This document shows, one piece after another, positions 54,701 to 64,000 of a DNA stretch of 64,000 bases; the stretch's first letter is position 1; each line of letters opens with the position of its first letter. The notes beneath the pieces were generated by a model. It was not told where the DNA came from and ran no database searches. It saw nothing but the letters and a program-made list of their open reading frames with translations. Source of the stretch: Amorphophallus konjac (taxonomy: Eukaryota > Streptophyta > Magnoliopsida > Alismatales > Araceae); NCBI GenBank assembly GCA_022559845.1, contig CM040128.1, positions 270,016,698 to 270,080,697 of the forward strand, given 5' to 3'. The position numbers and the translations under genes are program-made.

Positions 54701-55110
54701 AGTCCTACATAGGACAAGGATCCTAATCCCTTTCAAATTTTTAAGGTCGATCTTATCCCTTCCAAAACCTCAGCCGCTATCCCTTGTTTGATTGAAAACC
54801 CAAACCTTCGAACAGCATCGAGTGGGTTTACCGTAACGGGCCATTAAGGCCCTTACAGAATTCTGAAGGCTTCTTAGATGGTTGGGTTAATGGATCAAAC
54901 GTAAATATAAAAGGGTTTCTTTAAGATGTTAAAAAAATCTGTAAGGGCCTCATGAATTTCTAGGTGGTTTTTAAATCTTTTAACAAGCCCACAAATCTGC
55001 TAATTAGTTGGGTTTTAAGGCTTATTTGCGTCGGACTTTATGACTATACTAAATTTATTGTTCTGATTTTTGTATGATTTTATTTCTATTTTTATCGGGG
55101 TGGTACACTC

Positions 55111-56159
55111 TGAGTACTCTCTTCTCTCGTCTAAGCACTCTTTTAACTTAAAGTATTAGAAGGTTGTCCTTTGGGATCTCTCCCATGGCTCCTCCTGATG
55201 TATTTTTCACTTATTACATTTTTTTTAGAAGTGACTTATCTCTATCTTATTAAAGAAATCATAAAAATAAAATACGAGATTCGAGATTGTCATATTTATG
55301 CCTTTATAGAAAACATATCCTTCTCATAATAGATTCAAGTGAGGAAACAAATCCGTATGTTACGTAACGCATAACCAAAAATTGCGTTCTTCTTTCGTAG
55401 AAATCACAAGGTTTGATCGCTGCTACTGCACATGTTAAGGTTCAAAGAGAATGAAAAATCCTATCATTTCAAAGGCATACTAAAGATCACAATCCAAACC
55501 TGACTTCTCCGGTTCCCATTGCCAACGGACGGCGAGCCTGCCAGTAAACGACTACTAACTAGTAGGACGAGCACGAGCCCGTGGCCGCAAACAATGAGGT
55601 CTTCTTTGTCTATAGAATAGGATAAGGAAGATTTAGTGGCCCTTTGAATAATTTATTCGACTCAAATGGATCAAATAAGATATTTGACCAAAATATATTG
55701 ATTCTTCATATAACATTCTCCTATTCTTGCATTTGCCAAACTCAGGTATTAAACAAATCGGCGAATAAACATGATAACCGGGAGGGCACCGGCGAACAAG
55801 TTGTCCTACCCGATTATCAAACTGGGCCAGAGGGAATAGTAAGGCGGCGGCAGAGGCTTTTAGAATTACAAAGAGAGATAGGGAAGGGATTTAAGATGGA
55901 GGCTTCAAAAATCTCATATTTTAAATTATAGAGATCCGACGTGTGATTATAAGAAAGACTCAAATATTTTTTTAAAAAAAAATACCACTAAAAAAAGATA
56001 AAATTTTAACCATATCTGAATGTGGGAATAATATCTCAAAAAAAATATATCTCAAATTTATACATCTTTATTGACAACTCCCGATCTTCTTCTTTGATAA
56101 TCTTTTTACCTATAAAAAATGACGAAACTCTGACCATCCTCTTGTGTCTCTTTCACTTT
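55111..56159. other. Spacer without recognised genes
   Basis: AT-rich; short open frames only. I see no domain, repeat array or RNA gene. Confidence 0.5.
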
Positions 56160-56464
56160 AAGAGGTCCTCCATGACAACGCGGTAGGTGAGCAGGTGAGT
56201 GGTCAGTACGACCGGTTCATATATATATATATATATATATTATACGGTGCTCATTTGGGCATAATATATAGCTTTGGAGCTTGTCGACCGGGGATCCGTT
56301 TTATTTGTTTAATCATATCACCAACCAACAGATTAACAAGCAAAAAAGCTCGTCGTATAGAACAGAGACAAACGCACACAAACTGGCTCGGAAGCTGCAG
56401 TGGCAAACACAGCCCACAGGCTAGCTACTACTGGGAGGAACTGGTCAGATCGAGCTCATCGATC
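56160..56464. repeat. Duplicated 3' flank of COMT copy D
   Basis: Matches 49055-49468 beside copy C (AACGCGGTAGGTGAGCAGGT, GGGCATAATATATAG, CAAAAAAGCTCGTCGTATAG shared). Contains a short (AT)n at 56218-56241. Confidence 0.88.
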
Positions 56465-58225
56465 TCACTTGGTGAACTCCATGATCCACGTGTTGAAGGC
56501 GCTGCAAGCTTTCCTGAATCCAGCGAAACCGGCATGCTTGGCCAGGGACTCGAAGTCGGCCTCGGTCCTCTCTTTCCCTCCCGGGTTGTGCGCCAACATG
56601 ATGAGGTCGACGTGGAACCAGCCCTGTGCCTCCTTGGTCGTCTCCGGCGCCACCGGCAGGATGCCTTCCATGACGATGACCTTTCCCGTCGCCGGTAGTG
56701 CCTTCCGGCAGTTCTCCAGCACCTTTATGCAGTGCTCGTCGCTCCAGTCGTGCAGGATCCACTGCACCCCATTCAGAGTTATCATCAGACGGCACCCCAA
56801 CAGAACTAATTATATATAGGATCATTCGAGTAATTAAACTAGGCAGTTGAAGTTAAAAATTTGGCGGTGGTGGACCACTCACCTTCATGAAGATGGCGTC
56901 TCCGCTCGGGACCTGCTCGAACATGTCTCCGCCGACGTGGTCCACGCCTGCACCACCGAAAAACGGCACATTTTTGCTTATCGTCAGCCCCCACTCAAAA
57001 GCTTAGTGGAAAAGATCATCACAAACGATCCCATCCTATCTTCTACGGTGTCTCCACTTGGGATGCCCTCCACCCGGCCGGCCCTGCCTATCTTTTCTAG
57101 AAGGCTTCAATGAATGAGCGGTGGATGGCGGCGAAGCCAGAGGGCATCCATGGGGATGATGCTATATATATATATAATCCATACTGCTCCTCCCCTCCCA
57201 CAGTAATATATTCTGAATTAAACAAGGAACAGAAGAAAAAGGAAGAACTTGACAAAGGGGGAGGAAGCCGACGCCGAGGAAGGGGAGGGCTTCCTCCGGC
57301 CGTCCTGGTCAGTTTAATTTCATGTCAAACAACCTGGGTAGGAAGGCGCGTCAGCGATGACGTGGGGCAGGTCGAAGTTGATGCCCTTGATGGTGGGGTG
57401 CTTGGAGACGATCATGTTGAGGGTGGCGCCGACCCCGCCGCCCACGTCCACCAGGACGTTGACGCCGTCGAACCCCGGGTAGGTCTCCAGCATCTTCTTC
57501 ATGGTGATGGTGGAGTGGTTGGACATGCCGGCGTTGAACACCTTGTTGAACCTGGGGTCCGTCCCGTGGTACTCGAACGCCGTCATCCCGTACGCTCTGT
57601 TGAACGGGATCCCCCCCTCCAGGACCGCGTCCTTCAGGTGGTACCTGCATCTCACAGAGCAACCACACAGGCCATCGAACAAGTGAGATGCTAGCTGTGT
57701 TACTCAGAAATAAGCAAGGGCAGAGAATAGGTGTGATTCCGTCTTTGCCTACGTATAATTAATTAATAAGAGTAGGGACTCGTTTAATCAATTGCCTACG
57801 TACCAGCTCTCCATGAGGACCTTGTCCTGGTTCATGAGCACCAGAGCGGCCATGGAGACGCCGTCCTGGTTCCGGGTCAGGAACTTGCACACGGGGGCCA
57901 AGCCGTAGCGCCTCCCCACCTTGCCGTCCTCCCCGTCGAAGAGGGAGCAGGTGAGGATGGAGTAGCTGGCCAGGAGCCGGAGGATGCGGTCTAGCATGGC
58001 GGGGGCCTGAGGGTTCTCGGTGGTGAGCTGGGCGGCAACCTCGGCGGGGGAGAGCTGTGCCCCGGGCCCGGCCCGCTTGATGATCTCCAGCAGATCCAGC
58101 TCGATGGCCGCCTTGAGCGTCATGGGGAGGATGGAGGCGCTGGCGAGCTGCATGGCGTAGCCGCAGGCCTCGTCGTCCTCCACCTCCTGCGGGCTCCTCC
58201 TGACGTCATCCTGAACGGATCCCAT
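56465..58225 (-). CDS. COMT-like O-methyltransferase, copy D (four exons, 364 aa)
   Basis: Probable caffeic acid/5-hydroxyferulic acid 3-O-methyltransferase, which methylates lignin monomer precursors using SAM. Exons: 57804-58225, 57334-57644, 56883-56947 and 56465-56761 (422+311+65+297 = 1095 nt), GT/AG introns, no disruptions. Start [21 protein letters not shown]. Dimerisation helices around [23 protein letters not shown] motifs [10 protein letters not shown] (205-214), [10 protein letters not shown] and VGGDMF; catalytic His270, Glu298 and Glu330. Pocket residues match canonical COMT: Met131, Asn132, Ala163, His167, Phe173, Phe177, Met181, His184, Ile320, Met321 and Asn325 (one more than alfalfa numbering). 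364 aa is normal for the family. Best candidate for the ancestral activity in this cluster. Confidence 0.93.
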
Positions 58226-58344
58226 GTCGCGAGAGAGGCAGCGGGGGTGCTCACGGCCCTTCGCTACAGAGGGGATCGGAACGCGCTTCCCACCACGGAC
58301 AGGAGAGCAGATCGAATTGGGTGAGGAAGGATTCTTGGTCCGGA

Positions 58345-58366
58345 GAATATATATATATATATTGCT
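58345..58366 (-). promoter_or_regulatory. Likely TATA box of COMT copy D
   Basis: A TATATATATATA run on the minus strand about 125 bp before the ATG. Copy A's upstream region does not share it, so the two intact genes have different core promoters. Confidence 0.5.
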
Positions 58367-59269
58367 GTCCAGCCAGTGCCCCTCCCTGTCGTCTGAGCTC
58401 AACCACTCTGCCCACTGGGAACAATTTCACCGGCCCATGTTGGAAGAACAGGAAGGAAGGGAAGAAGAGAAAAAAAACGCGGAAGAGTAGGTGGAGAGTA
58501 CTTGATTCGCATTTGTCCGGCGCCGTGTAGGGCCGCGTGCTCTAACAGTCTAACCAATGCAGGGCAAGATGCATGGCTGCAAGGAGATCATTGTAAGAGG
58601 TCTCCGGTGGGTGAACCCGACATGCTCTCTCTCTCTCTCCCCACCCGCCTCTCTCTTTCCCCACTTTGGAGTCTTGCGAGAGAGACGGCGATCATACCTA
58701 CTCGCTGGTAAGAGGGCCAGCTCACGCCCGTGCCTTTGGAATAATAGAATGTGAACGTGGGCAGTGGTTGAAACCTCTCCCCTTCATAATTTATGTTCGC
58801 CCTCGAAGAAGAACGACCCGTCTACCCCGGATCGGCTGCCTTACCTACTCTTCTCCCTCTTAATCACCTTCCTCCGCCCTTGCTCCTCCCGATCATCTTC
58901 CTCGCCTAACGATGTGGAAGATGACAACCCGGCTAATTAATTAATCGTAACAGAGGGAGCAGAGCATCCAAGTCTATTGACATTTACCTGTTAATGACTG
59001 TTAATGACTATGACGTAAAGAGTTAGCTGGTCTTTGCCTGCTGTGGAACCGTTGACTAACTTCAGGGACGGAGGCTTAATTAGCTGCTTCCGGTTTGCAC
59101 GGCCAAGATGGAGCGACCAGACGAACTCTGTTCAGAGCCCGTGCAATTTGCAGAACGCAGTCGCCAGGTTGGACCTCAATTTCAGTGAACATGCTGCAAG
59201 CCCTTGCCGGTCCAACAAGACGGTGTCCAAATATTTGAAAACGTGAAACGTCGTCTACGATCCATCGTC
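58367..59269. other. Upstream region of COMT copy D
   Basis: No gene recognised. A CT-rich tract lies at 58625-58655. Short ORFs on the + strand have no recognisable product. Confidence 0.5.
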
Positions 59270-61136
59270 GTCTACGATCATCTCGGCCCTTATTCTTCTT
59301 TTTTCATCTGTTTAAATAATTAGACAAGTGTATACGTCAAGGTTCGTGGACTCGATGATATGTATCGAATCGGATCGTCTCTTATCCGATATAATACACC
59401 CGAGTCACAATTAACTCGATCCGACTCGACGCGCATCATCTTCTCCCTCTTCTTCTCTCCCTCTCTCTCTCTCTCATTATGACTAAAAGATATGATATAT
59501 CCGAGTCAACTCGAGTCGACGAATCATGATACATACTAATATTTTTGACAAAGGACGAGAGAGCGTTCGATCGTGTAGATGATAGTGACGCGGATAATTG
59601 CTAGCTAGAGGGTCTACCTCAGACCAAACGATAGTTTGAGTAGAGTTAAAAAAAAAAAAAGAACAGGGCAGAGTTGGTCATGGGGTCCGGCAAGTGGGTA
59701 GTAGGTGGCCAGGTGAGTGGTGAGGCCGGCTCGTCCATGGTGGGTACTCTTCAATGGTCAACACGGGCATCGATCATCGCTGTTAGAATAGTATGGCATT
59801 GAAAACATATTAAAATATTATATATATTTATAATAATAGAGTTCGTTTCACTAAGTATTTTAAAATTTTAAGTTAGATGGATCAATCTTATAAAATTTAA
59901 TAATCACCGTGGTGGATAGATGGCAGAGGGATATATGATTAGCAGAGGTTGAGTACGATGGTTCGCCTATCATGTCTATTCTTCTCCTTTTTATTTTTTT
60001 GTTTAAATAAGTAGGCAAGTGTATACAAGACTCCGAATGAGTCGGGTCAACCTGACAGGTCTGCGGGTCTGGTCTGATATCAGATCAGATCGTAAGATCT
60101 TTTTTGACCCGTAAATTTTTAATCGGGCCTAAAAGTTTGACCCGATTAGACCCGCGGGCCGGACTCGGGCTTTGAGTTTGACCTGTGGGCGGGTCTGACC
60201 CGTTCTTTTTTTTATTATCACTTCAAATTTTAAAAATTATTTAGTTAAAATTATGTTATTTTACTTAATTAAAAAATTTTAAACTCCCTTTTCACATAAA
60301 TTATATAATTAATATCAAAAGTTTAATTAATTTAGTGAGATTATAAGTTTTAAATTATTAAATATATTATTTTTATTTTTTATTTAAGTTGTCAGGCTCG
60401 ACCGGACTTTAGTCAGAATTTATATTTTTAAAATAATGTCGGGCCCAACCTGGCCCGGCCCAACATAGGTCGAGCCCAGGTCAGGCTCGGGCCTTAATCT
60501 TGATAAGTCGGGTCCGGGTCGAGCCTACCTAAGCTCTTCTTGGACCCGACCCATTTATAGCCCTAAGTGTATATATCAAAGTTCGTCGACTCGGTGATAC
60601 GTATCAGATTGGATCTTCTCTGATTCGGTACGATATACTAGAGTCGCAACTAACTCAGTCTGACTCAACCGATCTTGAGGGTGATCCGTAACGTATCGAA
60701 TTTTTTCAGATATGATACGATACGTCTGAATTAATCTAAATCGGATCGAGTCAACAAACTATAATTAAAAAAGAGAAGAATATCTAGACCGTACGTGGAG
60801 ATGGGCGCTTAATTTAACAACGGTGTCCTACCAACTCCGGGAGAAGAGAAAGGTTATGTGTACGGATTACTTGGGAGCTCATGCACGGCATGTTCGATCC
60901 GGCAAGTGGGCGCGGTAGGTGGCCAGGCGAGTGGCGAGGCCGAGCCCGTTCACGGTGGGTGCTCTTCAACGGTCAACACCGGCATCAATCATTAACTGTT
61001 AGAATAGTTTCGTATTAAAAATATATTAAAATATAATTTATTTATAATAATAGAGTTCTCTTCACTCAATAATTTAATAATCAATTGATCGTTACGGTGA
61101 ACACATAGTAAAGAGATATATGGTTGGCAGAGGTTG

Positions 61137-61140
<4 letters not shown>
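59270..61140. repeat. ~1.2-kb imperfect tandem duplication
   Basis: 59315-60017 and 60566-61140 share GTGTATA..TCAA.GTTCGT.GACTCG, the CGAATCGGATCGTCTC region, GGCAAGTGGG...GTAGGTGGCCAGG.GAGTGG, CTTCAA.GGTCAACAC and TATTTATAATAATAGAGTTC. The boundary between copies holds hAT-type MITE 2. No coding potential. Confidence 0.8.
60026..60565. mobile_element. hAT-type MITE 2, TSD AGTGTATA
   Basis: A 540-bp element with ends CAAGACTCCGAATGAGTCGG and the complement of TAGGGCTATAAATGGGTCGG, i.e. TIRs of the (C/T)ARGGCTGTAAATGGGTCGGG type, flanked by AGTGTATA at 60018-60025 and 60566-60573. Interior has repeated GGGTC/GACCC and GGGCC motifs and an AT-rich core. Non-coding. Confidence 0.85.

Positions 61141-61204
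<64 letters not shown>
61140..61204. repeat. (TA)n microsatellite
   Basis: About 32 TA repeats. The following 61205-61505 has no recognised gene. Confidence 0.97.
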
Positions 61205-61205
<1 letters not shown>

Positions 61206-61505
61206 TGTCCGGAATCACTCATGTTCGTCTACCATGTCAGTTCTTGTAGAAGAGCTGGCCTGTTTCCAAAGCAAGATCAGGTTTATACGTGTGAGTCTTT
61301 TTTTAGCTAATTAAACTGTTTTATCTCTTTAGGTTGTATTGCAAAAGCGATCGGGCTCCTGTTAAATTAACTAGATTCAGGATCTTTAAGCGAAATTAAT
61401 TTGATCCAAAATGTAAATCTTCTCATATTTTCGTTAAGGTCAAATTCCCTCGCTCATATTATTAAATAGAAATCTAACTAATCGTACACACGATGATACA
61501 AAAAG

Positions 61506-61783
61506 AGTAAAATTTTGTGTAACACCCTAAGTAATTACGTCTCGAGATGTTACACGTATAATATTTTTTATTTTTTTTATTTTTTTTATTAAGTTAATTT
61601 GATATGTCGATCACGTCATCTGATATCGTGACGTGAGAGTTACGTAAATATAAAATTTTAATCCTATGAATAATAAAAATAGGCTAATTTCACTATTCAC
61701 ACGAGGATACTTTTTTTTTATGCGACCCCCATGTCACGTCACCTAATGAGATGGACCGCACTTCAAATTAGTTTGATAGGACA

Positions 61784-61870
<87 letters not shown>

Positions 61871-61927
61871 GAGTGTTACAGATGTAACACCACGTGAGAG
61901 TTATAGGTGTTTCACAAAACTTTACTC
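61506..61927. mobile_element. TIR element with (TA)n core
   Basis: Ends GAGTAAAATTTTGTGTAACA and the complement of GAGTAAAGTTTTGTGAAACA form ~20-bp imperfect TIRs around a 420-bp interior that includes a (TA)n run (61782-61866). A nested TGTAACAC/GTGTTACA pair lies at 61519 and 61880. Target duplication not clear, so the superfamily is unassigned. Confidence 0.6.
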
Positions 61928-62488
61928 ATAAAAAATAAGTTGCCTTCCAACGTGTATCATGTTGCTGGACCTCATATCTCTCAGTCCAATCCACGATCCT
62001 CGTATAAACGTTGATAGCGTAATTATGTTCTGGCTTATAAAGTTATTAATTAGTATTAATATTTTTGTGTGTATAGAAAACATTAACCGGTGATACCCTA
62101 ACTTAGAACAATAAGCATTCGTGTTCGTCGATTTTCATTAAATCCGAATTTGGCAAGTGCAGGTTAAACCATGGAATATACGAAGTCATTGGGGTGTTTT
62201 GGTCGAATGAGATATTCGACCGTACGAGGAGGGCCACTTATTTTATTCAATTAACAAAGAGAGCCTAAGAAATTATCAAAAGATTGTATCCATTGGATTG
62301 GGAAGGAGGCATGTAGACCCAAATTGATATCATGCGAAAGTTGCATTTCTTCTGTAATAACTTGTCTACGGAGAGGTGTGGGGGCAAAGTGGTAGGTGAG
62401 AGTTTCTCAGTTCCTTCATCTCCTTCTTCTGATAGCCCCTTAATCCTCATCATCTATATTTGATGTTGAGGATTTCTCCATAAATTAA

Positions 62489-62735
62489 GGGAGACTTTGA
62501 TAACAGAATAAAGGAACGAATAAGATGAGTTATTCCACCTACTTCTCTTTAACCGAGTTTGATAGCGGAGTTAAGATACTTGAGATCGATTAAGGTTAAG
62601 ACTCTTATTCTCATAATAACTCCTTCTATCATTTCACATAGAATGGGTTATTCTGAAGATAAGAGTAAATTATCAAATTCAAAACATTCAGACCCACCTC
62701 AGATAATTTATCTTAACTTATTATCAAAGTGACCC
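62489..62735. mobile_element. Harbinger/Tourist-like MITE, TSD TAA
   Basis: A 247-bp element starting GGGAGACTTTGATAACA and ending with the complement of GGGTCACTTTGATAATA, flanked by TAA at 62486-62488 and 62736-62738. TIRs beginning GG(G) with a 3-bp TAA/TTA duplication fit PIF/Harbinger. Non-coding. Confidence 0.8.
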
Positions 62736-62738
62736 TAA

Positions 62739-63160
62739 GAAACTCCTTCCCTCCGTCCTCTAGTCACCTCTCTCTAAAATTTATCTAATCCCCATCATCT
62801 ACATTTGATGGTGATTGGGCTCCGACCGACCAGTACCATGCCATAGCATCACCCTTGCTAGGTAGCTCCTCCCAAAGTTGTCAAAGGCCACCAACCTCAC
62901 AGTTGATTTCGTTGCGGAATGGATGATCATGTCAACCCGTTTGTCGTACCTGAATTGTTCTATTTGGAGGTGTGCTTTGCTGTGATTCGACGGTGGCAAC
63001 TCGTTTAGGCCTCACATAGATCACTTCCAACCAGCTCTCTCCCCCAAAAGATCTCCACTCGGCAAAATAATGACAGCTTTAGCAAGATTCCTTAGTAATT
63101 TGGAGAGAGAAAGAGAGATATGACGGGGATAGTTGATGACCCCGATAATATATATAATAT
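62739..63160. other. Spacer without recognised genes
   Basis: Only short ORFs without recognisable product. Confidence 0.5.
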
Positions 63161-63162
63161 AT

Positions 63163-64000
63163 CATTACAAAAATCAGGAATCACTGCGACAAATTGAACT
63201 TGCATTTTTAAAACGTAGGTGTAGGTCTCAAAAATGCAAGCAAATGTTCTACCTGTGTTCCTTTGCGACACTTCAAAAGCGTCACGGTTGGTCGTGTGAC
63301 TATAATTTATATTTGTATTTTTTAAACCGCAGGTATAGATATATACTTATGCCCGATGAATAGTCAAATAAACGTAGGTAAAAGTCACCCGTAGATACAA
63401 TTACGAGAGCATTTACTTGAGGTCTTGAAACGCAGGTATTGTCTTTAGTCACGTGCTATAAAAAATGTAGGAATAATGAGTACCGTTAGTTTTTAAGAAC
63501 CACAGGTGAAAGAATTACATTCAGCTAATAAGAACCGTAAGTAACATGAGAGACCAACTACTCTGAAACGTAAGTATTTCTTTTACCCACATTTTATAAC
63601 GACGGTGAGAATAAGGGATTAACGTCGGTTAAGAAGAACGATAGGAAAATGAATTACCGCCACTTTAAAAAAATCGTCGGAACAGTTTGCCTTTTCTTAA
63701 GTATCTTATTATTATACGTCATCCCATCACCTATGATAGTACATTTATTCACATATTCATCAGTTGTATCACTCACATTGACGTTGATCCATATAATTTT
63801 AATTTATACTCATTCAAAAATCTCATAAGATAATTAAAGAACATGCATTAAATGATTAAATCTTAAATATATTCCTTCAAAAAATAATAGATTCATACTA
63901 CATCCAAAGTAATTGTACACGTCTTCATAAATAAAAAAAATAGTCAGATCTATTACAAGAAAATACGGGAATAGGGATGAATTTTTGGAGGCAGAATATT
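63163..64000 (+). mobile_element. Possible end of another CACTA-like transposon
   Basis: Starts CATTACAAAAATCAGGAATC and is followed by scattered AAACGTAGGT / AACCACAGGT / AACCGTAAGT motifs in ~50-80-bp intervals, resembling a terminal repeat plus subterminal repeats. TTACAAGAAAATACGGG at about 63954 may be a second terminus. The other end is outside the window, so this is tentative. Confidence 0.3.

Larger units (their letters stand above)
52199..55110 (-). mobile_element. Second hairpin-rich LTR-element region, minus orientation
   Basis: A minus-strand TATA (CTATATAAATAGG) at about 54670-54683 implies leftward transcription. Inverted repeats are frequent: TACTGAGCG/CGCTCAGTA (52531-52550), AACGCC/GGCGTT near 52970, GGGCT/AGCCC with loop CTC (54683-54695), and GGGCC/GGCCC (54838-54852). 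No ORF with retroelement domains. It is not obviously homologous to the 51.4-kb promoter region, so at least two elements are probably joined here. TGTACCACCCC (minus) near 55102 is a possible LTR start. Confidence 0.45.

Noticed and set aside
55644..55931. 95-codon + strand ORF
   Set aside because: No recognisable domain, AT-rich surroundings and no splice or promoter context.

Overview
The window is plant nuclear DNA from a TE-dense flowering-plant genome, with no prokaryotic features. Evidence is spliced genes with GT/AG introns, En/Spm (CACTA), hAT and Harbinger-type transposons, Athila-like Ty3/gypsy sequence, L1-type LINEs and long dinucleotide microsatellites. The only ordinary host genes I can support are caffeic-acid-O-methyltransferase-like (COMT) genes; their sequence looks monocot-like, but I cannot name the species.

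1-34.6 kb is a nest of mobile elements. A decayed Athila-like retrotransposon (gag, protease, RT/RNase H, integrase) is split by two same-family, same-orientation CACTA elements: CACTA-1 (1-2359, 3' part only) and CACTA-2 (6089-16660, complete, TSD TTT). Removing CACTA-2 restores the RNase H reading frame. CACTA-2 holds G-rich arrays, a LINE fragment, a transposase scar, an array of repeated 33/57-nt mini-exons, a second transposon ORF, and a ~178-bp tandem array lying in its last intron. Next comes an antisense ORF of another (Tat-like?) LTR element, cut near its 3' end by LARD-1 (19199-29574, TSD CATAG), a young LTR element with no visible pol domains. That host element's PPT and 3' LTR follow at 31.4 kb.

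34.6-58.5 kb is a COMT cluster on the minus strand: copy A (35954-37974) and copy D (56465-58225) are intact four-exon genes; copy B (about 40.6 and 43.6 kb) is a promoter/start-codon remnant; copy C (49.5 kb) is a truncated, frameshifted last exon. Between them lie a retroposed insert with a PPR-gene fragment (40779-43533, 14-bp TSD), a hAT-type MITE (43993-44619), a reversed internally deleted relative of the CACTA family (44754-47185), LTR-element fragments and microsatellites. Copy A differs from copy D at four positions that line the COMT substrate pocket.

58.5-64 kb is intergenic: a ~1.2-kb tandem duplication with a hAT-type MITE in it, a TIR element, a Harbinger-like MITE, (TA)n tracts, and perhaps the end of another transposon.

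The least explained signal is structural. Several unrelated retroelements here carry dense arrays of short inverted repeats whose stems change sequence but keep pairing. In some arrays the arms are conserved and the loops vary; in others the loop is conserved and the arms covary. The CACTA tandem repeat shows the same behaviour, with one hairpin replaced by an unrelated hairpin at the same site. All calls were made by eye, without alignment or database search.
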